This document shows, in pieces, positions 25,302 to 32,936 of a DNA stretch of 37,210 bases. Position 1 is the stretch's first letter. The number at the start of each line of letters is the position of its first letter. The translations under genes were made by a program, and so were the position numbers. The notes beneath the pieces were generated by a model. It had not been told where the DNA came from. It made no database searches and worked only from the letters and a program-made list of their open reading frames with translations. This stretch comes from Spirochaetales bacterium (GTDB lineage Bacteria; Spirochaetota; Spirochaetia; DSM-2461): NCBI GenBank assembly GCA_016936115.1, contig JAFGPQ010000303.1:1-37210 (forward strand), given 5' to 3'.

Positions 25302-25389
25302 TTTCGAACTCCTATGACAAAGGATTCTACAACGGAATCTTCGAGTTGGCAAGGAAAAATATGATCTTATTGATTGTTTTAGTTTTTTT

Positions 25390-25472
25390 ATCGATCATTT
25401 CGATCATTTTTTAATTGACAATGATCGATATATGGGTGAAAATAGGAAAAAAGAGGATCAATACGACCAATC
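25390..25472 (+). promoter_or_regulatory. ulaG/ptsH divergent control region: promoter plus DeoR-type operators
   Basis: CGATCATTT occurs in tandem at 25392-25400 and 25401-25409. ATCGATCATT (25390-25399) is also matched by the inverted AATGATCGAT at 25420-25429. A promoter for ulaG reads TTGACA (25415-25420), 17 bases, GAAAAT (25438-25443), so the operators flank and overlap its -35. A weaker tandem, GGATCAATA and CGACCAATC (25455-25472), lies in the leader. Because ptsH starts at 25301 on the other strand, the same operators can control both directions. Confidence 0.75.
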
Positions 25473-25494
25473 AGGATCGCTAAAAGGAGATACG

Positions 25495-26556
25495 ATGAAT
25501 GTCAATGAGGTAACCAAGGCAAAATGGCTGAACGATGTTTTCCCCGAATGGGGGACCTGGCTGAACGAAGAAATAGAAGAGGAAGAGGTCAAGCCGGGGA
25601 CCTTTGCCATGTGGTGGCTCGGATGTACGGGCATCTGGCTGAAATCGGAGGGGAACGCCAATATCATGGTGGATTTCTGGACGAAAAGCGGCAAGCGGAG
25701 CAGGAAGAACAAACTCATGGCCCATCAGCACCAGCATCAGAGGATGATCGGCTGTGTGGCCCTTCAGCCTAATCTGCGGAATGCTCCCTGCGTTCTTGAT
25801 CCCTTCGGCATCAAGACGGTGGACGCGGTGCTTTCCACCCATGACCACGGCGATCATATTGACCCCTACGTAGCGGCTGCGGTCCTTCAGAACTGCCCCG
25901 ATACGGTTCCTTTCATCGGCCCTCAGGCCTGCGTTGACCTGTGGATCAGCTGGGGGGTTCCCGCCGAGAGATGCCGAGTTGTCCGTCCCGGAGACGAAAT
26001 AACCATAAAGGACACCACCATTATCGCCCTGGACTCCTTCGACCGGACCGAACTGGTAACGGCCCCCAAAGGGATGGTTCTGAAAGGCAATCCGGTCAGG
26101 GAGATGGACGATTTGGCGGTGAATTATCTCTTCAAAACACCCGGGGGGAACCTCTACCACTCGGGGGATTCCCACTACTCCAATTACTTTGCCAAACACG
26201 GAAACGATCATAGGGTGGATGTGGCTCTCGGATCTTTCGGGGAGAATCCCCGGGGCATGACCGATAAGATCAATGCGGCGGATATGCTCAGAATGGCCGA
26301 ATCTCTTAATACGAAAGTCATTATCCCCATCCACCATGACGTCTGGACGAATTTCATGGCCGATCCCCGGGAAATCACCGTCCTCTGGAATATGAAAAAG
26401 GACCGGCTCAAGTACGGTTTCAAGCCTTACATCTGGCAGGTGGGAGGCAAATTCACCTGGCCCGAGAACAAGGACGATATGGAGTTCATGTTCGACAGGG
26501 GTTTTCATGACGCCTTTGAAATCGAACCGGATCTCCCCTTCAAATCTCTCCTGTAG
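25495..26556 (+). CDS. ulaG: L-ascorbate-6-phosphate lactonase
   Basis: Hydrolyses the lactone ring of L-ascorbate 6-phosphate to 3-keto-L-gulonate 6-phosphate, the first step after uptake. It is a cytoplasmic, metal-dependent member of the metallo-beta-lactamase fold. The metal motif [10 protein letters not shown], preceded by L-G-C-T-G-I-W-L and followed by Y-H-S-G-D-S-H and I-P-I-H-H-D-V-W, is clear. The 353-residue length from the ATG at 25495 matches E. coli UlaG (354), and AAGGAG lies 6 bases upstream; an earlier in-frame ATG at 25432 is rejected since it lies at the promoter. It is divergent from ptsH and followed by a terminator. Confidence 0.96.
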   Translation: MNVNEVTKAKWLNDVFPEWGTWLNEEIEEEEVKPGTFAMWWLGCTGIWLKSEGNANIMVDFWTKSGKRSRKNKLMAHQHQHQRMIGCVALQPNLRNAPCVLDPFGIKTVDAVLSTHDHGDHIDPYVAAAVLQNCPDTVPFIGPQACVDLWISWGVPAERCRVVRPGDEITIKDTTIIALDSFDRTELVTAPKGMVLKGNPVREMDDLAVNYLFKTPGGNLYHSGDSHYSNYFAKHGNDHRVDVALGSFGENPRGMTDKINAADMLRMAESLNTKVIIPIHHDVWTNFMADPREITVLWNMKKDRLKYGFKPYIWQVGGKFTWPENKDDMEFMFDRGFHDAFEIEPDLPFKSLL

Positions 26557-26583
26557 AAGGATTCTCCTCTTAACTATTTGCCA

Positions 26584-26609
26584 GGCGCCCCTCGGGGCGT
26601 CTTTTTTTT
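26584..26609 (+). terminator. Rho-independent terminator after ulaG
   Basis: A compact GC-rich stem (GCGCCCC with GGGGCGT, 26585-26600) with a very small loop runs straight into a T8 tract (26602-26609), about 28 bases after the ulaG stop. It isolates ulaG from the TonB locus. Confidence 0.9.
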
Positions 26610-26619
26610 CGCCACTGGG

Positions 26620-26648
26620 GTAACAGAAATACCCCGTTCCCCTGTTAC
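26620..26648 (+). other. Inverted repeat in the leader of the TonB-dependent receptor gene
   Basis: GTAACAG (26620-26626) and CTGTTAC (26642-26648) are perfect 7-bp arms around 15 bases, ending 18 bases before the receptor ATG. This could be an operator or a translation-control hairpin close to the ribosome site (AAGGAC). No known riboswitch is recognised. Confidence 0.45.
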
Positions 26649-26666
26649 ACAGGAAAAGGACGGATT

Positions 26667-29183
26667 ATGAAAAGAGAATACCCCCTGCTTTGTCTGCTGA
26701 TTCTGGGAGCGGGACTGATTTCCCTGTTCGCCGAACAGACAGATCTTCTCATCTATGACAGGGACCTGGATTTTCCCCTGGAAGGGGCTCTCGTGCAGAT
26801 CGTGGGGACCGATCAATCCCTCACTTCCGATAGTGAGGGACGGGTCACCCTGACCCTGTCCGGAGAAAAGGGACGCACCGTCTGCCTGATCAGTTTTCCC
26901 GGATACGATCCTGTCCGGCTTCCCCTCACCGCCGGCGATAACGGAGGAACCCGGGTTAATCTGGTGCTTTCCGGTATTATCGAAGGGGAGGAACTTGTGG
27001 TGGAACGGGAGGCCCCGGGGGAAACGGAAGAGGAGACCGGCGTCTCTGTGGTCATGGACCGGGAGGAGATGGATACCACAGCCAATATCGGCCTGGTAGA
27101 GGATGTGATGTCCACCATCAAGACCCTTCCCGGGGTCAGCTTCACCGGCGGCTGGGACGCTCAACCCTCCATACGGGGAGGCTACCCCGAGGAGATGGCC
27201 GCCAGCCTGGACGGTTTTTATGTAACCTACCCCTTTCACTGGGGCGGGGCGAACTCCATCTTCAACCCCAACATGGTGGATTCGGCCAAGCTAAGCCACG
27301 GCATCTACTCCGCCCGCTACGGCCGGGCCCTCTCGGGCATTCTGGAGATCAACACGAAAGATCCCGACGAACCGGAAGCCCGGGTGGACGGGGCCGTTTC
27401 GACCTCATCGGCGGATTTGTTCATTCAGATGCCCACGGGAAAGAACTCGGGCCTCTTCGCCGGGGGCAAGGTAACCTATCTCGAGACGGCCCGTTTGCTT
27501 TATCCGCAGGAGATGTCCGATATAACGACTATCCCCTACATCCGTGATTTTTACGCCAAGTGGCAGATCCGTCCCGCGGAGACGGTGCAGGTTTATCTGA
27601 ACGGTTTCCTGGGCAGCGACGGGGTGGGCATGGATGCCGTCACAGAAGACGAGGAGGGATTCTCCACCCGGACCCGCTTCGATTACGACTATATCAACTC
27701 CTTTCTGGCGGGCGGCGCCGACTGGTCCCCCTCGGACGACCTCTTCATCAGCTTCACCGGGGGAGTCAACAGCAATGTGATGCACATGGATTTTTCCAGC
27801 GTCGACTCGGGGACACGGGAGTACAGTCCGGAATTCCTGGCCCTCTACGGGGGCATTCTGGGACTCTCGGCGGGGGACACCTACTCTATAGACGGGCTGG
27901 CCTTCACGGGAAAGGAGGATCTGAACATTACCCAGGGTCAGGTCAAATTCACCGCGGAAAAACTGACGGAGAAAGACAATGTGCTGGTCATGGGAACGGA
28001 GCATGTCATCAGGCATATGGCCCAGAAGGGGGACTATTCCGGCTGGTATCCCACTTACCACGAAGGAACCGGCACTTTTACCCTGAATCATGAGTCCTTT
28101 TCCACAGACGTGAAAGGGAATAACTCCTGGAATCCGGCTGTTTTCTTCATACGGGAACAGGGTTCGGATCGGAGCCGGTTTTCAAGCGAAATCGGCGTCC
28201 GGGCGGAGCACTACTATATCTGGAACGAGGATTTTTCCATGCATGCCCTCCCCGTGGTCAATCCCCGGGCGACCCTGACATGGAGAGCCCTGGAGAACGG
28301 GAACCGCCTGGACAGTATGGATCTGACCCTGGGATCGGGTATTTTCTCCTACTTTTCCCTGAATGCGGATATGCTCGAGAAGGAGTACGGTATAGAGGAC
28401 TGGACAGTCAGTCCGAACAGGGCTCTCTTCTCAATAGTGGGGACGGAACTGAACTGGTCCGGTGAGTGGAAGCTCTCTGCAGAGACCTATTACAAATACT
28501 ATCTGGACCGTCTTGTACTGACCACCGACGACGGGGGCGGTTCCGATCCGTCACAGCTCTATTACAATACCGACGGAAAGGGCCATGTCTGGGGATTCGA
28601 CATGATGCTGCAGCGGAAAAGGGGAAAGAAGTGGGACGGCTATCTCTCCTACTCCTTTATCTGGGCCCGGTACTTCAATCCCTCCAATACGGAAACAGCC
28701 ACCGAGGATTCCTCCGCCCTGGGAGGAGAGCCCCTTGACCGCTGGTTCTACCCCTACTATCACCGCTACCACAGCCTGAATATGGTATTCAACTGGCGGT
28801 TCAGCCCGGGATGGACCTTTTCGGTACTGGGCTCCCTGGCCACGGGAGCGCCCCGTTCCGAGACGGGAGATATCAGCCTCTACTATGCCGATTACGGGGG
28901 AACCCCCATTGAGCAGTACGCCCGGCAGTCCACCTACTCAGATAGTCTGAGGAACGGCATTTCCGTGCCGGTGGATCTGCGTCTCTCCTATGGGCGCTAC
29001 GGCCGGAACAGCAAGGTCTATACGGAGTGGTACGCCGGAATAGAGGACATCTTCGTCAACCTCTACCAGCCCGCGGCCAATTCCACCTTCAACAGCAATA
29101 CGGGGAAGGAGAACCGGGATACCTCGGCGGATTTTTCCATCGGCATGCCCATCCCCTCCTTCGGTGTGAAAGTGAGTTATTAG
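26667..29183 (+). CDS. TonB-dependent outer-membrane receptor
   Basis: An 838-residue outer-membrane transporter that imports a large or scarce ligand using energy from TonB. A signal peptide (hydrophobic 6-22, cleavage about A22) is followed by a carboxypeptidase-regulatory-like beta domain at about 26-105 (G-A-L-V-Q-I-V-G-T, S-D-S-E-G-R-V-T-L, F-P-G-Y), then the plug (about 125-235: D-V-M-S-T-I-K-T-L-P-G-V, P-S-I-R-G-G, Y-G-R-A-L-S-G-I-L-E-I-N-T) and a barrel rich in aromatic strand ends to the terminus. The plug and the N-terminal extension resemble receptors paired with dedicated TonB/ExbBD sets in Bacteroidetes and deltaproteobacteria. The substrate is unknown: no siderophore, B12 or glycan gene is next to it. 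It opens a tight operon with lipoprotein, exbB, two exbD and tonB. Confidence 0.9.
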   Translation: MKREYPLLCLLILGAGLISLFAEQTDLLIYDRDLDFPLEGALVQIVGTDQSLTSDSEGRVTLTLSGEKGRTVCLISFPGYDPVRLPLTAGDNGGTRVNLVLSGIIEGEELVVEREAPGETEEETGVSVVMDREEMDTTANIGLVEDVMSTIKTLPGVSFTGGWDAQPSIRGGYPEEMAASLDGFYVTYPFHWGGANSIFNPNMVDSAKLSHGIYSARYGRALSGILEINTKDPDEPEARVDGAVSTSSADLFIQMPTGKNSGLFAGGKVTYLETARLLYPQEMSDITTIPYIRDFYAKWQIRPAETVQVYLNGFLGSDGVGMDAVTEDEEGFSTRTRFDYDYINSFLAGGADWSPSDDLFISFTGGVNSNVMHMDFSSVDSGTREYSPEFLALYGGILGLSAGDTYSIDGLAFTGKEDLNITQGQVKFTAEKLTEKDNVLVMGTEHVIRHMAQKGDYSGWYPTYHEGTGTFTLNHESFSTDVKGNNSWNPAVFFIREQGSDRSRFSSEIGVRAEHYYIWNEDFSMHALPVVNPRATLTWRALENGNRLDSMDLTLGSGIFSYFSLNADMLEKEYGIEDWTVSPNRALFSIVGTELNWSGEWKLSAETYYKYYLDRLVLTTDDGGGSDPSQLYYNTDGKGHVWGFDMMLQRKRGKKWDGYLSYSFIWARYFNPSNTETATEDSSALGGEPLDRWFYPYYHRYHSLNMVFNWRFSPGWTFSVLGSLATGAPRSETGDISLYYADYGGTPIEQYARQSTYSDSLRNGISVPVDLRLSYGRYGRNSKVYTEWYAGIEDIFVNLYQPAANSTFNSNTGKENRDTSADFSIGMPIPSFGVKVSY

Positions 29184-29192
29184 GAAATGACT

Positions 29193-29957
29193 ATGGAACA
29201 GAAAAACAGAATATACCGTATGCCCGTTCTGCTTATCATCACCGCGACGGTGCTTTTGACCGTCTCCTGCACCTCCCGTCCCGAAGAGAAAATCCTCTTC
29301 TGGACGGGTATCCCCGCAGGAGCTCAGGGCAGAAAGCCTCCCCGGTGGGAACTGAATATCGACAGCAGCAACAGGGCTCTGCTAAGGCTGCCCTATGGGG
29401 AATCGGCACAGATTACGGGAGAGGCCTTTCCCGATGAAAACGGGGGCTGGACCGTCTATACGGACGAACTTAACTGGTTCGAAAGCGGATACGCGGGATG
29501 GACCGAAGCCCGGTTCTCCCTGACAGGCAGTTTCTCTCTGACGCCCCTTGCCGGGGGTTGGCAATTGACCCTGATGGAGAGGCCGGAGATAACCGGTGTC
29601 ACCGGGGGAAAGCTTCGCCGGGGAGACAGGAAGGTCTTCGGTGACCGGGCCCGGGATCTGGTCGCCCGGCGGTGGACCCGGGTTGTCCGGGCAGCGGAAT
29701 ACGGGGCCGCTGCTTTCGTCGAATCGGACTTCCCCGATGAAAAGGAGACCCAGGAAAACCTGGGGGGATTCCTCTTCTTTGAAACCCCTCCGGCAGAAAT
29801 CCTGCCGGAGGATCTGATACCGGTTATCAAGTCGGGAACCCTGGCTGAAGACTACGAAGCGGGGCCGGGGCTCTTCTATCTGGCCCTGTCCTGGCAACCC
29901 CTGTGGGAGAGAATCATCCCTCGATCCCATATACACGAAGAAAGGAGTGACAAATGA
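29193..29957 (+). CDS. Lipoprotein of unknown function in the TonB operon
   Basis: A 254-residue protein that I do not recognise. A hydrophobic signal (L-L-I-I-T-A-T-V-L-L-T-V) leads to S-C-T-S-R-P, a good lipobox. The mature part begins I-L-F-W-T-G-I-P-A-G, looks mostly beta-rich and soluble, and has F-F-E-T-P-P near residue 200. Its place between the receptor and exbB, with a 4-base ATGA overlap into exbB, suggests an outer-membrane-anchored or periplasmic accessory, for example for ligand capture or receptor assembly; this is inference. It is far too small for a SusD-type protein. The ATG at 29193 was preferred over the one at 29187 since AGGA lies 7 bases before it. Confidence 0.75.
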   Translation: MEQKNRIYRMPVLLIITATVLLTVSCTSRPEEKILFWTGIPAGAQGRKPPRWELNIDSSNRALLRLPYGESAQITGEAFPDENGGWTVYTDELNWFESGYAGWTEARFSLTGSFSLTPLAGGWQLTLMERPEITGVTGGKLRRGDRKVFGDRARDLVARRWTRVVRAAEYGAAAFVESDFPDEKETQENLGGFLFFETPPAEILPEDLIPVIKSGTLAEDYEAGPGLFYLALSWQPLWERIIPRSHIHEERSDK

Positions 29958-30628
29958 CGGAACAGGCAAGTCTTATAGGACTATTCGAAATGGGCGGGGT
30001 ATTCATGTGGCCCCTTCTGGTCTTCTCGGTACTCACCGTGGGACTCATTCTGGAGAGGATACTCTATCTCCTCTTCCACGACCTGAAAACGGAAAAGATC
30101 AGGGCTACGGTTCTTCCCCTGATTGAGGAGGGCTCCCTCATCGAAGCGGACGGCTTTCTGAACGGCCTGAAGCCGAGGAACCTGACCGGACGGATCCTAA
30201 GGGCCATCCTGAAAAGCGCCCCCTATGGGGAACACCGGATGGAGAAAGTACTGGAAGCGGAAGGGCAGGAGGAGATCCGCCGGCTGGAAAACGGATTCAA
30301 CTTCCTGGCCGCCCTGGCCTCCATCGCCCCGCTCACCGGATTCCTGGGAACCGTTTCGGGAATGATCGGGGCCTTCCGCTCCATCGCCGAAGCCACCGAT
30401 GTGAACGCCCAGCTCGTGGCCAACGGTATCTACGAGGCCCTCATGACCACCGTATTCGGCCTTATCATCGCCATCGTCGCCCTTGTGGGATACAACATTC
30501 TGGCCCACCGGGTGGACAGCTTCGCCGCAGACATCACCAAAGCCTCCAGCGATATGATCGGCCTGCTCTCGGTCCGGAGGGAAAGGGAAAACAGAATATC
30601 ACCCGTTCTGGAGGAGAGCCGGGCATGA
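29954..30628 (+). CDS. exbB: ExbB/TolQ-family proton channel protein
   Basis: A 224-residue inner-membrane protein that, with ExbD, turns the proton gradient into motion of TonB. It has the family's three helices: about 14-38, 113-140 and 157-185. The conserved block A-S-I-A-P-L-T-G-F-L-G-T-V-S-G-M-I-G-A-F is at about 119-138, followed by A-N-G-I-Y-E-A-L-M-T-T-V-F-G-L. It overlaps the lipoprotein before it and the exbD after it by 4 bases each, so production is likely coupled. Confidence 0.95.
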   Translation: MTEQASLIGLFEMGGVFMWPLLVFSVLTVGLILERILYLLFHDLKTEKIRATVLPLIEEGSLIEADGFLNGLKPRNLTGRILRAILKSAPYGEHRMEKVLEAEGQEEIRRLENGFNFLAALASIAPLTGFLGTVSGMIGAFRSIAEATDVNAQLVANGIYEALMTTVFGLIIAIVALVGYNILAHRVDSFAADITKASSDMIGLLSVRRERENRISPVLEESRA

Positions 30629-31002
30629 AGGTGAACGACCCCATGGGGGCTCTGAACGATCTGAGCTTCCTTCTGATCATCTACTTTCTGGTCATTGCCG
30701 GATTCAATACGAACAGGGGATTTCTTCTGAACCTCCCCTCCCGGGACAAACCGAGGATCGTGCAGAAAGACGATCTTCTGAAACTGGCCCTCTCCCGGGA
30801 GGGGGAAATCTCCCTGAACGGAGAGCCCGTAACCGGAGAGGAACTTGACGCCCTCCTGACGCAGAACCTGAAGGCTCACCCCAACATGACCGTCTTCCTC
30901 TCACTGGACCCGGAGGTGCCCTATCAGAAGTTCGTGGATACCATCGGGACAATACGGGAAAAGCGGGTGGAGAATTTCTCCTTCGCCATGGCGGGGGGCT
31001 GA
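30625..31002 (+). CDS. exbD: ExbD/TolR-family protein, first copy
   Basis: A 125-residue inner-membrane protein with one helix near the N-terminus (about 13-28) and a periplasmic domain. The proton-carrying Asp of the family is D12 in L-N-D-L-S-F-L-L-I-I-Y-F. The periplasmic part shows L-S-R-E-G-E-I-S-L-N-G-E-P-V and the Y-Q-K-F-V-D-T-I motif. It is divergent in sequence from the next copy. It overlaps exbB by 4 bases. Confidence 0.9.
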   Translation: MKVNDPMGALNDLSFLLIIYFLVIAGFNTNRGFLLNLPSRDKPRIVQKDDLLKLALSREGEISLNGEPVTGEELDALLTQNLKAHPNMTVFLSLDPEVPYQKFVDTIGTIREKRVENFSFAMAGG

Positions 31003-31006
31003 TTTT

Positions 31007-31408
31007 ATGGTGCTGAAATCCCGCCGGCGCTCCCCCGCGGCGCCCCTGTCGGCCATGTCGGACATCGGCTTTCTGCTGCTTATCTTCATCATGCTCCTCT
31101 CCCTCATCAACTACCGCAAGGAAGTGCGCATCGAGTACCCCGAAGCGAAACGGGTGGAGATTACCGACTCCGATGAACAGCTGGAGATATGGATCGACCG
31201 GGAGGGGGCGGTCACCGTGGACGGGGATCTCCTGGGCTACGACGGCCTGGAACAGGTCATCGCCGGAACCCTGGGTGAACACCCGGATGTGCGCATACAG
31301 ATCCTGGCCGACCGGGGCACTCCCTACCGGCATATCAATTCGGTCATATCCCTGCTTCAGACTCTGCAGCACCGGTCGGTGGGATTCGTGGTCAAGGAGG
31401 ATCTCTGA
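31007..31408 (+). CDS. exbD: ExbD/TolR-family protein, second copy
   Basis: A 133-residue protein with a basic N-terminus (K-S-R-R-R-S), an Asp in A-M-S-D-I-G-F-L-L-L-I-F-I-M at about 19, one helix, and a periplasmic domain with E-I-W-I-D-R-E-G-A-V-T-V-D-G and Y-R-H-I-N-S-V-I. It starts 4 bases after the first exbD and its stop overlaps the tonB start by one base. Two unlike ExbD proteins beside one ExbB is an arrangement known from some TonB systems and may give a mixed channel. Confidence 0.9.
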   Translation: MVLKSRRRSPAAPLSAMSDIGFLLLIFIMLLSLINYRKEVRIEYPEAKRVEITDSDEQLEIWIDREGAVTVDGDLLGYDGLEQVIAGTLGEHPDVRIQILADRGTPYRHINSVISLLQTLQHRSVGFVVKEDL

Positions 31409-32016
31409 TGACGGACACGGGAAAAATGCGGCTTGTCCGCTACGGATTCTTCTCTCTGGCCGCTCTGGCCCATCTCTTTCTTCTCCTGTACTTCCGCTAT
31501 AACGTGCACAGGACGGATAGGCAGACGGAACCGGAAGCTTCGATCATCAAGCTGGTGGATTTTCAGGAGTACGTCCCGCCCCCTCCCCCGCCGCCGAAGG
31601 AACCGGAAAAGGAGATCGTTGAAGTGAGCGATCAACCGGCCGCCTCGGAGAGAATTATCGAAACGGAAAAGGAGATCGTAGAGGCGGAAACAGCTCCCAC
31701 GGCGGTTCCGGAGCCGGAGTATCTTCCCCAGCACAAGATTTCAAAAATACCGGAGATCCCCACAAAGGAGATTCTGAACCGGATCGAGTACCCCCCCATG
31801 GCCCTGCGGCAGAAGCGGGAAGCGGTGGTTTACGTGGAACTGTACATAGACAATACGGGGCTTGTCCGGCAGGTGGTGGTACTCAAAGATCCGGGATACG
31901 GGTTCGCCGAAGCGGCGGTGAAGGCTCTGGAAGGGGTGCAGTGTGTTCCCGCCGAGGCCAACGGCGTTCCGGCGGCTGTGCGCTTCCGCTATCCCATACG
32001 CTTCGTCCTGCAGTGA
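31408..32016 (+). CDS. tonB: TonB energy transducer
   Basis: A 202-residue protein that links the inner-membrane motor to the receptor. One membrane helix (about 10-28), a Pro/Glu-rich span (P-P-P-P-P-P-P-K-E-P-E-K-E at about 57-69, then acidic repeats) and the C-terminal TonB domain at about 118-202 (Y-P-P-M-A-L-R-Q-K-R-E-A-V-V-Y-V-E-L-Y-I-D-N-T-G, then A-A-V-K-A-L-E-G, R-Y-P-I-R-F-V-L) are in the standard order. The proline span is short compared with E. coli TonB. It is the last gene of the operon; a weak GGGAG/CTCCC stem follows the stop. Confidence 0.93.
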   Translation: MTDTGKMRLVRYGFFSLAALAHLFLLLYFRYNVHRTDRQTEPEASIIKLVDFQEYVPPPPPPPKEPEKEIVEVSDQPAASERIIETEKEIVEAETAPTAVPEPEYLPQHKISKIPEIPTKEILNRIEYPPMALRQKREAVVYVELYIDNTGLVRQVVVLKDPGYGFAEAAVKALEGVQCVPAEANGVPAAVRFRYPIRFVLQ

Positions 32017-32064
32017 CAGGGAGTTTTTCTTCTTTTCTCCCTCCCCTTTTAGTATATTGGATTC

Positions 32065-32424
32065 ATGGATGAATTGAAAAGACTGAAAGAACAGTATGCG
32101 AGCTTACCCAATGACCCTTCTTCAGAGGTGGTGGAGAATACAGCCATCCGCCTGAGGGGGATGAAATTCTCCCCTACCCTGCTGGTAAATCTGCCCGATT
32201 TTCTCCATATTACAAAAGAGAAAATTCTAAAAGAACTGGACAGGGCTCTGACCCTGGATGGGGAGGAGCTGATCGAAGAGGGTATGAACCCCACGTCGGA
32301 CCCGGAAACCTTCCGCATGAACCACCTGAAGCTTCTCTACTACTTCTACGAGCTTCTGACCCGGCTCCGACAGGACGACCCCTCTGCCTGGGACGAGATA
32401 AACGAGCTCTACGAGGACGACTAG
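32065..32424 (+). CDS. Small hypothetical protein
   Basis: A 119-residue, mostly helical, acidic protein without signal peptide or membrane helix; I do not recognise the family. It starts [11 protein letters not shown] and ends in the acidic E-I-N-E-L-Y-E-D-D. Codon use resembles its neighbours and the frame is uninterrupted, which supports a real gene. There is no Shine-Dalgarno site; TATATT at 32053-32058 ends six bases before the ATG, so a leaderless transcript is possible, though the -35 is poor. A separate strong promoter follows it, so it is not part of the fucU unit. Confidence 0.65.
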   Translation: MDELKRLKEQYASLPNDPSSEVVENTAIRLRGMKFSPTLLVNLPDFLHITKEKILKELDRALTLDGEELIEEGMNPTSDPETFRMNHLKLLYYFYELLTRLRQDDPSAWDEINELYEDD

Positions 32425-32444
32425 AGCTCAAGAGCAGGTTCTTC

Positions 32445-32473
32445 TTGACAGGAGACAGGTGTTCTAGTACACT
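32445..32473 (+). promoter_or_regulatory. Sigma-70 promoter of the fucU-gntR unit
   Basis: TTGACA (32445-32450) and TACACT (32468-32473) are 17 bases apart, 32 bases before the fucU start. GTGT and ACAC half-sites (32459-32462 and 32469-32472) with TCTAGT between give a small imperfect palindrome over the -10, a candidate operator for the downstream GntR regulator. Confidence 0.75.
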
Positions 32474-32504
32474 GGGGCAATCAATTTTCACGAGGAGCCT
32501 TGCC

Positions 32505-32936
32505 ATGTTAAAAGGTATTTCCCCCCTGCTCAGCCCGGATCTGCTGGCTGAACTTTGCCGGATGGGTCACGGTGACGAAATCGTTCTTTCCGATTCCCAT
32601 TTTCCTGCGGACACCTTCGGACAGAGAGTTATCCGGGCGGACGGTCTGCGCATACCCGATCTGCTGGACGGGATCATGCCCCTTTTCGTTCTGGACGAGT
32701 ATGTGGATTCCCCTGTCTTCATGATGCAGCCCGTACCCGGAGACGATCTGGATCCCTCCGTGGAGCAGAGCTATCGCAAGGTGATAGAAAAGTACTATCC
32801 CGACTGCCCGAAGACGGAACGGGTGGAACGTTTCGCCTTCTACGAGCAAGCCCAAAAAGCATACGCCGTTGTCATCACGGGAGAAACGGCCAAATACGGC
32901 AATATTATTCTTAAAAAAGGGGTCACCCCCTGCTGA
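32505..32936 (+). CDS. fucU: FucU/RbsD-family sugar mutarotase
   Basis: A 143-residue cytoplasmic enzyme that interconverts the alpha and beta anomers of a sugar, in the family of L-fucose mutarotase (FucU) and ribose pyranase (RbsD). The family signature [14 protein letters not shown], with the catalytic H22, is at 21-34; I-R-A-D-G-L and the C-terminal [16 protein letters not shown] are also typical and favour FucU over RbsD. The start at 32505 has GAGGAG 8 bases upstream; an in-frame ATG at 32445 lies on the -35 box and is rejected. No fucose isomerase or kinase is adjacent, so the actual sugar is uncertain. Its stop overlaps the start region of the next gene. Confidence 0.92.
   Translation: MLKGISPLLSPDLLAELCRMGHGDEIVLSDSHFPADTFGQRVIRADGLRIPDLLDGIMPLFVLDEYVDSPVFMMQPVPGDDLDPSVEQSYRKVIEKYYPDCPKTERVERFAFYEQAQKAYAVVITGETAKYGNIILKKGVTPC

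Noticed and set aside
23565-25364. A 599-codon open frame on the plus strand opposite ptsI and ptsH
   Set aside because: It lies fully antisense to two clear genes, has no recognisable domain or ribosome site, and such frames are expected in GC-rich codons read in reverse.
25432-25494. Earlier ulaG start at 25432
   Set aside because: It lies between the -35 and -10 boxes, while the ATG at 25495 has a strong ribosome site and matches the known length.
32017-32050. A terminator after tonB (GGGAG/CTCCC stem)
   Set aside because: The stem is only 5 bp with a long pyrimidine loop and a short T run set apart by CCCC, so it is too weak to list as a terminator.
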